Source: JAHDVS01 sp964370985
GTDB taxonomy: Bacteria > Actinomycetota > Thermoleophilia > Gaiellales > Gaiellaceae
Length of the DNA: 18,528 nucleotides
Assembly (NCBI GenBank): GCA_964370985.1
Contig: CAYJLE010000045.1
Coordinates: 1 to 18,528 of the forward strand
Reading direction: 5' to 3'
Under the pieces are notes generated by a model. The model was not told the origin of the DNA. It saw only the letters and a list, made by a program, of their open reading frames with translations, and ran no database searches. Both the position numbers and the translations under genes were made by a program. Positions 13,150 through 18,528 of the stretch are shown here, in pieces. Every line of letters starts with the position of its first letter. Within the stretch, counting starts at the first letter, position 1.

Positions 13150-13403
13150 GCGAGACCATGCGCCGCTCGGAGAACGTCCGCCGCGCGGATCACCTCCCGT
13201 GCCCGGACGATCGTGCCGGGAGCTCCCGCACGCGCGCCGGTACGATATGGCGACCGATAGATGACAGACGCTCTTCGATCAGCAACGCGGCAAGCATCGG
13301 TGTCCCCCGGTCGCTACAGGCGCAATCAGCCTCGCCTCCGCTGCACCGGTCGCGTGTGGGGATAGCGTCCTGCCAGCGCCGGCCTGATCGGAGCAGCTAG
13401 CGG
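13150..13403 (+). other. 254-bp gene-free leader before the dehydrogenase/isomerase operon
   Basis: No credible gene is seen here. It holds a near-perfect palindrome at 13202-13220 (CCCGGACGA / TCGTGCCGGG with one extra G), which could end the VOC transcript or bind a regulator. It also holds a -10-like TACGAT at 13241-13246 without a good -35, and the repeat CCGGTCGC at 13307-13314 and 13346-13353. The operon promoter is probably here but cannot be fixed. CGGAG at 13389-13393 is the ribosome site for the gene at 13404. Confidence 0.4.
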
Positions 13404-14147
13404 ATGACCGGGCGGCTCGGAGGAAGGACGGCGATCGTGACGGGTGCGGCCAGCGGCATCGGTCTGTGCTCGGCCAGAGCGCTGGCCGGTGAGGGAGCGC
13501 GGGTTCTGCTGGCCGACCTGGACGGTGCGCGCGCGGCCAGCGCTGCCCGCGAGCTCGGCGACGGCTGCGCCGGCATTCGCGTCGATGTCACCGATCCCCA
13601 CGAGATCGAGAGGATGGTGGGGACGGCCGTCGATCGCTTCGGGCAGCTCGACGTGCTCGTCACGTGCGCGGGCGCCTTCCACGCAACGCCGTTCGACCTG
13701 ATCGACCCGGGCGAGTGGGATCGAATCCAGGCCGTCAATCTGCGCGGCACGTTCCTCTGCTGCCAGGCCGCGCTGCGCGTGATGATCCCGCGAGGCAGCG
13801 GCAGGATCGTCACGATGGGCTCTCTCGCCGGTCAGGTGGGGGGGCTCGCCGCCGGCGCCGCGTACGCCGCCTCGAAGGCGGGGGTGGCCGCGCTCACGAA
13901 GTCGATCGCGCGGTTCGCCGGCCCGCACGGCGTGACCGCCAACTGCGTCAACCCGGGGATCATCGAGACACCGATGATCGCCGCCTGGCCCGCCGACGTG
14001 CGCGAGCGGACGGTCGGAGCGACCCCGCTCGGGCGGACGGGCCTGCCCGAGGAAGTTGCAGCGATGGTTGTCGTCCTCGCCTCGGACGCGGCCAGTTTCG
14101 TCAACGGAGCGCACGTCGACGTCAACGGCGGCCTCCACATGGACTAG
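13404..14147 (+). CDS. SDR-family NAD-dependent dehydrogenase (complete, active-site intact)
   Basis: This classical 247-residue short-chain dehydrogenase has a TGAASGIG cofactor motif at 13-20 and an acidic residue after the second strand (ADLD, about 38), suggesting NAD rather than NADP. The full tetrad Asn112, Ser140, Tyr154 and Lys158 (YAASK) is present. The usual NNAG motif reads TCAG (Cys88), a mild oddity. The C-terminus ends in VDVNGGLHMD. It probably oxidises a hydroxyl of a sugar, polyol or sugar acid. It opens a run of + genes (SDR, TIM barrel, MDR, TIM barrel, SDR, SDR-like) with short gaps; the next start is 13 bases after its stop. Confidence 0.9.
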   Translation: MTGRLGGRTAIVTGAASGIGLCSARALAGEGARVLLADLDGARAASAARELGDGCAGIRVDVTDPHEIERMVGTAVDRFGQLDVLVTCAGAFHATPFDLIDPGEWDRIQAVNLRGTFLCCQAALRVMIPRGSGRIVTMGSLAGQVGGLAAGAAYAASKAGVAALTKSIARFAGPHGVTANCVNPGIIETPMIAAWPADVRERTVGATPLGRTGLPEEVAAMVVVLASDAASFVNGAHVDVNGGLHMD

Positions 14148-14160
14148 GAGGAGGATGGGG

Positions 14161-15087
14161 ATGGCAAGTGCGAAGATCTGTCGCGGCAGCTGGTGCATGG
14201 CGTTCGGGTTCGACCCGATGGCCTCGCTCGAGCAGGTGGCGAAGGTGCTTTCCGCGTTCGAGTACGACGGCATCGAGATCGGCGGCTTCTTCGACCACGC
14301 GACGGTGGAGCGCTTTCCGGACAAGGCGAGCCGGCAGAAGCTCCGCACGTGGCTGACCGACGATCTCGGGCTCGAGATCGCGGGGATCGCGCCGGGGCCG
14401 TACGGCGACCTGTTTCGGTTGCCGTGGGCGACCGGCTCGCAGGAGGTCTACGACGAGTACCTGGAGTACTTCGAGAGCTACCTCGAGCTGGCAGCCGACA
14501 TGGAGATCCCGGGGATGCGGGTGGACCCCGGCGCGGCCGGGCCGCTCCCCTACGATGCGGACTACGACCAGGTCTGGGACCGTGTCGTCAAGACGTTCCG
14601 ACACCATGCCGAGCGGGGTGCAGAGCACGGCGTCGTCATGCTCTGGGAGCTCGAGTCGCTCCAGCCGTTCAACAAGCCGTCGGAGACCGTGAAGATGCTT
14701 CAGGACGTCGGAAGCCCGAACTTCAAGATCATGTACGACACCGGCCACTTCCAGGCCTGCGGCGTCATCGGCCACAACCACGTCCAGCCGGCCGAGACGC
14801 TGCCAAACCAGATCGACTTCATCAAGATGCTGCCTGCGGGCTCGATCGGGCACGTCCATCTCTGCGACACCGACATGAACACCCACCTCAACATGTTCGG
14901 GACGAAGTCCAACTTCGGCGAGGGGATCATCGACTTCGACGAGTTGATGCCGGTCCTGGCCGACGTGTACGACGGCGAGTGGTGGGCCGTCGACTCGATT
15001 CCGATGGGCTCGAAGGCGTGGCAGGACACGTGGGACGGCGTGCTGTGGCTGAACGAGAAGCTCGACAAGTACGTCCGCAAGGGTTGA
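14161..15087 (+). CDS. Sugar phosphate isomerase/epimerase-like TIM-barrel protein (second of three)
   Basis: This 308-residue protein is a xylose-isomerase-like TIM barrel. Metal or substrate residues are visible as Glu163/Glu165 (LWELES), Asp193 with His196 (MYDTGHF), and His231/His233 (GHVHLCDTD). It differs much from the other two barrels, with a long aromatic, acidic insert at about residues 80-135 (for example EVYDEYLEYFESYLEL), so they are not recent duplicates. ATG codons occur at 14155 and 14161; AGGAGG ends 6 bases before 14161, so that start is preferred. The family acts on keto sugars, inosoles and hydroxypyruvate-like compounds; the reaction is unknown. Its neighbours are an SDR upstream and a zinc dehydrogenase 64 bases downstream. 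Confidence 0.86.
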   Translation: MASAKICRGSWCMAFGFDPMASLEQVAKVLSAFEYDGIEIGGFFDHATVERFPDKASRQKLRTWLTDDLGLEIAGIAPGPYGDLFRLPWATGSQEVYDEYLEYFESYLELAADMEIPGMRVDPGAAGPLPYDADYDQVWDRVVKTFRHHAERGAEHGVVMLWELESLQPFNKPSETVKMLQDVGSPNFKIMYDTGHFQACGVIGHNHVQPAETLPNQIDFIKMLPAGSIGHVHLCDTDMNTHLNMFGTKSNFGEGIIDFDELMPVLADVYDGEWWAVDSIPMGSKAWQDTWDGVLWLNEKLDKYVRKG

Positions 15088-15151
15088 GCCGCTTGCCGCG
15101 ACGTCGAGGGCTGCCGCTCACGGGAACGCACAACTCGAGGAGGACAACGCG

Positions 15152-16210
15152 ATGAAAGCTGCCGTCTTCTACGAGGCGGAGGATCTGCGCCTCGAGGATC
15201 TCCCCGAGCCCGAGGCCGGGCCGGACGAGGTGGTCGTCAAGGTGATCGCCTGCGGCTTCTGCGGCTCGGACATCGAGTACTACTACGGCAAGAGCCCGCT
15301 CGGCACCCCGGACGGGAAGGGGCCGCTCGTGCTCGGGCACGAGATCTGCGGCCGGGTCGTGCAGGCGGGCGCGCTCGCCGAGCGCTACGGCCTCGTCGAG
15401 GGCGACCGGGTCTCCCTCAACCCGGTGCAGAGTTGCAATGCGTGCAACGCCTGCCGCGCGGGGAAGCTCCAGTTCTGCCAGAACCTGACCGTGCTCGGCG
15501 TGACCATGAACGGCGGCTTCGCCGAGTACGTGACCGGCAAGGTTGCTCACGCCTACAAGCTTCCGGACACGCTCTCGGACGACCAGGGCGCGTTCGTGGA
15601 GATGCTCTCGTCCGCGGTCTACGCGGTCAAGCGGGCGGAGATCGAGCCGGAGAACTTCGCGGTCGTCTGGGGGCCGGGCCCGGTCGGCCTCGCGATGGTG
15701 CAGCTGCTGAGAAACGAGGGCGCCCGCGTCGCCATCGTCGGCACCCGGGACTACCGCCTCCAGGTCGCGAAGGATCTCGGCGCCGACTTCGCCTGGAACC
15801 CGAAGGAGGAGTCCTCACCGTTCTACGTCGAGGACGTCGCGAAGGCGATCCAGGACGCCAACGGCGGCCAGCTCGCCGACCGGGCGCTCGTCGCGACCGC
15901 GAACGTCGCCGCAAACCAGCAGGCGGTGGACGTCACCGGGCCCGGCTCGGTCGTCGTCCTGATGGGCCTCGCCGGTCCCACCGACGCGATCTCGGTTCCC
16001 CTGCTCGGGAACCTGTACCTGGACAAGACGATCCGGTTCTCGCTGCTCTACCCGCTCCAGTGGCCGAAGACGATCCAGATCCTCGCCGACTCGAAGATCG
16101 CGACGGACAGGATCATCACCCACTCGGCCAGTCTCGAGGGAATCGCGGGTGCGATCGAGCGGGTGCTGAACCGGGAAGACGAGGTCGTCAAGACCGTGAT
16201 CAAGCCCTAA
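15152..16210 (+). CDS. Zinc-dependent medium-chain alcohol/polyol dehydrogenase
   Basis: This 352-residue MDR enzyme is of the sorbitol/threonine dehydrogenase type. Catalytic zinc ligands are Cys37 (CGFCGSD), His63-Glu64 (GHE) and probably Glu150. The structural zinc site is Cys95, 98, 101 and 109 (CNACNAC...C). The Rossmann motif GPGPVG is at 174-179. It oxidises a secondary alcohol, most likely a sugar, polyol or cyclitol, with NAD(P). GAGGAGG stands just before the ATG at 15152. It lies between two TIM-barrel genes, which suggests an order of oxidation to a keto compound followed by isomerisation or epimerisation. Substrate is not readable from sequence. Confidence 0.92.
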   Translation: MKAAVFYEAEDLRLEDLPEPEAGPDEVVVKVIACGFCGSDIEYYYGKSPLGTPDGKGPLVLGHEICGRVVQAGALAERYGLVEGDRVSLNPVQSCNACNACRAGKLQFCQNLTVLGVTMNGGFAEYVTGKVAHAYKLPDTLSDDQGAFVEMLSSAVYAVKRAEIEPENFAVVWGPGPVGLAMVQLLRNEGARVAIVGTRDYRLQVAKDLGADFAWNPKEESSPFYVEDVAKAIQDANGGQLADRALVATANVAANQQAVDVTGPGSVVVLMGLAGPTDAISVPLLGNLYLDKTIRFSLLYPLQWPKTIQILADSKIATDRIITHSASLEGIAGAIERVLNREDEVVKTVIKP

Positions 16211-16220
16211 GGGGGTCCCC

Positions 16221-17099
16221 ATGGCCGACCCGAAGTTCTCGGTCTCCGAGATCACGACGTTCCACCAGACGTTCGAGCAGGACCTCGACACCTACCGCGA
16301 GGCGGGCATCGGGGGGATCGGGATCTGGGAGTTCAAGCTGGACGCCGCCGGCGACGCGGAGGCGCTCGCCCGGCTTCGCGCCAGCGGCCTGAAGGCGACG
16401 ACGATGATCCCGGGCACGCTCTCGATCTGGCCCGTGCCGTTCCCGGGGCCGACCGACCCCGAGGAGCGCACGGAGGGGCTCTGCGCCGCGATCCGCCGCT
16501 TCGCCCCGTTCGAGCCCGAGGTGATCCTCTGCCTGACGGGCAACCCCGGTGACGGGGTCGACGAGGCGGAGAAGCGCCGCGTCGCGGTGGACGGGCTGCG
16601 CCGGGCGGCGAAGGTGGCCGCCGAGCACGGGCTCACGCTGGGGCTGGAGCCGCTCCACCGCGACGTCTACGGCCACTGGACGCTCGTCAGCGACATCCCC
16701 GGGACGGTCGCGCTGCTCGACGAGATCGGGGAGCCGAACGTCAAGGTGCTCTACGACGTCTACCACCTCTGGGACACGGACGGCGTTGTCGAGCACACGG
16801 TCGCGAACGGCGACCGGATCGTCCGGAGCGTGCACGTGTGCGACTGGCGCGACCCGACCCGCAACGACTTCGACCGGGTGCTCCCGGGCGACGGGATCAT
16901 CGACCTGCCCGCGATCTTCGGGGCGCTCGACGCGGCCGGGGTCGTCGGCTGGTTCGACCTCGAGATCTTCTCCGACGACGGCTCGTTCTCCGACCTGGAC
17001 TTCGAGGACTCGCTCTGGAAGCAGGACCCGCTCGAGGTCGTGCGCCGCGGCAGGGCCGGCTTCGAGCGGGCGTGGGCGGCGAGGAAGGCGCCGGGCTGA
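16221..17099 (+). CDS. Sugar phosphate isomerase/epimerase-like TIM-barrel protein (third of three; IolE/hydroxypyruvate isomerase-like)
   Basis: This 292-residue xylose-isomerase-like barrel has a clear metal-ligand set: Glu143 (LGLEPLHR), Asp179 with His182 (LYDVYHLW), His205 (VHVCDW) and Glu248 (DLEIFSD). The pattern is closest to IolE/hydroxypyruvate isomerase-type members, but that is a broad likeness. AAGGGGG lies 6 bases before the ATG at 16221, and only 10 bases separate it from the dehydrogenase stop. Its TGA shares a base with the next ATG (TGATG), so it is coupled to the SDR that follows. Confidence 0.87.
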   Translation: MADPKFSVSEITTFHQTFEQDLDTYREAGIGGIGIWEFKLDAAGDAEALARLRASGLKATTMIPGTLSIWPVPFPGPTDPEERTEGLCAAIRRFAPFEPEVILCLTGNPGDGVDEAEKRRVAVDGLRRAAKVAAEHGLTLGLEPLHRDVYGHWTLVSDIPGTVALLDEIGEPNVKVLYDVYHLWDTDGVVEHTVANGDRIVRSVHVCDWRDPTRNDFDRVLPGDGIIDLPAIFGALDAAGVVGWFDLEIFSDDGSFSDLDFEDSLWKQDPLEVVRRGRAGFERAWAARKAPG

Positions 17100-17878
17100 T
17101 GGGCCGGCTCGAGGGAAAGGTGGCGGTCGTCACCGGCGCCTCGCACGAGCGGGGCATCGGCCGCGGGATCGCGCTCGCGCTGGCCGCCGAGGGCGCGGAC
17201 GTCGCCTGCGTGGACGTCGGCTTCGAGGAGGCGGGGGAGGAGCTCGCCGGGCTGATCCGGGAGCTCGGCCGCCGCTCGGCGTTCTACCGCTGCGACGTGG
17301 CGCAGCGCGCCGAGGTGGACGAGCTGTTCCGCCGGGTCGAGGGCGAGCTCGGCTCGCCCTGGATCGTCTGCTCGAACGCGGGCGTCGGCGACTGGCAGGC
17401 GTGGACCGAGATCACGGAGGAGTCCTTCGACCGGATCGTCGGCGTCAACCTGACCGGCGCGTTCAACGTCGGGCAGGCGGCCGCGCGGGCGCTGGTCGCA
17501 CGCGGCGGGGGCGGCCGGATCGTGTTCACCTCCTCGGTCCACGTGCAGATGTGCTTCCCCACGATGGCCGTCTACGGCTCCACCAAGCAGGGCGTGCGCG
17601 CCCTGTGCGAGACGATGGCGATCGAGCTCGGCCAGCACGGGATCACGGTCAACCACATCGGGCCCGGCTGGGTGAAGTCGCAGCTGAACGACCGCTCGCC
17701 CGGGCTGCGCACCAGCGAGGACGAGGAGGCGACCCTGAGGTTGATCCCGATCTCCCGGCCGTCCGAGCCGGTCGAGCAGGGGCGCGCGGTCGTCTACCTC
17801 TGCACCTCTCCGGACGGCGACTACGTGACCGGTGAGTTTCTCCGCGTCGACGGCGGCTTCGTGGTGGGGAAGTACTGA
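17099..17878 (+). CDS. SDR-family dehydrogenase (complete)
   Basis: This 259-residue short-chain dehydrogenase has an NAD motif beginning at residue 12 (TGASHERGIGRG). Three residues are inserted compared with the usual TGASRGIG. Asp39 after strand two suggests NAD. NAG is at 93-95, and the tetrad is complete: Asn117, Ser145/146, Tyr159 and Lys163 (YGSTK). The C-terminus ends with LRVDGGFVVGKY. The ATG overlaps the preceding stop by one base, and its own stop overlaps the next ATG by one base. It is therefore tightly linked to both the third TIM barrel and the degenerate SDR-like partner. Confidence 0.92.
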   Translation: MGRLEGKVAVVTGASHERGIGRGIALALAAEGADVACVDVGFEEAGEELAGLIRELGRRSAFYRCDVAQRAEVDELFRRVEGELGSPWIVCSNAGVGDWQAWTEITEESFDRIVGVNLTGAFNVGQAAARALVARGGGGRIVFTSSVHVQMCFPTMAVYGSTKQGVRALCETMAIELGQHGITVNHIGPGWVKSQLNDRSPGLRTSEDEEATLRLIPISRPSEPVEQGRAVVYLCTSPDGDYVTGEFLRVDGGFVVGKY

Positions 17879-18453
17879 TGGGCACCGTCACCGTCACCGG
17901 GCTGCCCGCCGGCCTCGAGGCCGCGGTGCGGGTGGCGCTCGCGGGCGCGGAGCTGCCGGCGGTCGTCGTCGGCGCCGGCTCGCTCGCACGCCGGCCGGTG
18001 CTCGACCTGACCCAGGAGGAGTGGGACGCAGCCGTCGCCGGCGCCCGCGCCGCGTTCCGGGCCGCCCAGGAGCGGGCCGCGGCGTGGGAGCGGGAGGGCC
18101 GGGCGGGCCGGGTCGTGTTCGTCGTCTCGACCGCCTCGGCGCGGGTCGTCCAGGGCGCAGCCCTCGAGGCGACCGCCGGCGGCTTCCTGACCACGCTCGC
18201 CCAGGTCGGCGCGGTCGAGCTCGGCGGCAAGGGGATCACCGTCAACACGGTCGTCCACGGCTGGCTCGAGGGGGAGCCGGCGGCGCTGCTCGAGGGGATT
18301 CCGGTCGGCCGGCTCGCCCGGCCCGAGGATGTCGCCGCGGCGATCGCCTTCCTGGCGTCGCCCGCAGCGGCCTACGTGAACGGCGCCGTGCTCGCGGTCG
18401 ACGGCGGCGCGTGGATCACCAAGACGGCCGGGGGCAGCCCGCTCTCTCCGTGA
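17878..18453 (+). CDS. SDR-like protein without cofactor motif and catalytic Tyr/Lys (probable pseudoenzyme)
   Basis: This 191-residue protein matches the second half of an SDR: LDLTQEEWD helix, the VVFVVSTASA strand, a helix aligned with the usual Y-x3-K helix, ITVNTVVHGW, RPEDVAAAIAFLASPAAAYVNG, and the VDGG ending. The N-terminal Gly-rich NAD motif is absent and the first strands are much shortened. The tetrad is lost: the Asn position reads Gly, Tyr becomes Leu96 and Lys becomes Ala100. Clean coding and one-base coupling to the complete SDR argue against random decay. A non-catalytic partner subunit of that SDR is the likely role, by inference. The alternative is a decaying paralogue. Confidence 0.8.
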   Translation: MGTVTVTGLPAGLEAAVRVALAGAELPAVVVGAGSLARRPVLDLTQEEWDAAVAGARAAFRAAQERAAAWEREGRAGRVVFVVSTASARVVQGAALEATAGGFLTTLAQVGAVELGGKGITVNTVVHGWLEGEPAALLEGIPVGRLARPEDVAAAIAFLASPAAAYVNGAVLAVDGGAWITKTAGGSPLSP

Positions 18454-18528
18454 GCGCAGCCCCGCCGGGCCGGGGGGTGGGGGGGGCGGGCCGGGGGGGC
18501 CCCGGCGGGGGGGGGGACGCGGCCGGGG
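18454..18528. other. G-run-rich contig end without gene
   Basis: The last 75 bases are dominated by G runs of up to about 10 and broken only by short C or T interruptions, unlike the rest of the window. No reading frame or site is supported. It may be low-quality sequence at a contig end or a G-quadruplex-prone spacer. Confidence 0.5.

Noticed and set aside
16208..16220. GGGGGTCCCC as a hairpin hiding the ribosome site of the gene at 16221
   Set aside because: The arms leave no room for a loop, so no stable hairpin forms within one RNA molecule.
10606..17099. Assigning the TIM-barrel genes to C-glycoside cleavage or myo-inositol catabolism
   Set aside because: No partner small subunit, IolB/C/D-type genes or Gfo/Idh oxidoreductase are seen. 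The barrel family is too broad to infer substrate.
1..18528. CRISPR arrays, tRNA or rRNA genes, insertion sequences or prophage
   Set aside because: I saw no regularly spaced repeats, cloverleaf-like genes, transposase or integrase frames, or phage genes by reading both strands.

Overview
The window is GC-rich bacterial DNA with tightly packed genes. Neighbouring genes often overlap by 1-4 bases, GTG starts are frequent, and TANNNT -10-like boxes lie close to several starts. This fits a high-GC actinobacterium. The hopanoid genes and secreted proteins of unknown family would suit a Thermoleophilia-like soil lineage, but that placement is inference. A run of 100 N (9031-9130) and a poly-G-like right end suggest a draft or metagenome-assembled contig.

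Left block, + strand (1-3329): a coupled operon of hpnA (5' end cut off), hpnH, hpnG and ispH. HpnH and HpnG make the C35 side chain of extended hopanoids (adenosylhopane, then ribosylhopane). IspH makes the isoprenoid precursors. A SnoaL/NTF2-like gene (minus strand) and a prephenate dehydratase gene pheA (+) then diverge from 3752-3856. The SnoaL-like promoter carries a palindrome over its likely start point. A strong hairpin (4703-4727) ends pheA and the convergent two-gene unit that follows: a secreted four-cysteine protein plus a 54-aa membrane protein.

Middle block, minus strand (5567-10579): a coupled operon transcribed leftward. It encodes a zinc deacetylase of the HDAC/AcuC/acetylpolyamine amidohydrolase family, a secreted S33-like alpha/beta hydrolase interrupted by the N gap, a YbbN/CnoX-like thioredoxin, and a trimethylamine-dehydrogenase-like flavoprotein. 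The flavoprotein keeps the flavin-linking cysteine and the catalytic triad but has lost two of the three substrate-bowl aromatics. Its family-expected start codon reads ATC.

Right block, + strand (10606-18453): a sugar or polyol catabolic locus of unknown substrate. It holds three xylose-isomerase-like TIM-barrel proteins, an autoregulated-looking LacI regulator, a VOC metalloprotein, a zinc alcohol/polyol dehydrogenase, two complete SDR dehydrogenases, and an SDR-like protein lacking both its NAD site and its catalytic Tyr/Lys. No transporter or kinase lies in the window, so the locus probably continues to the right.

The two parts most likely to hold new biology are the deacetylase/amine-dehydrogenase-like operon and the LacI-linked isomerase/dehydrogenase cluster with its SDR pseudoenzyme.
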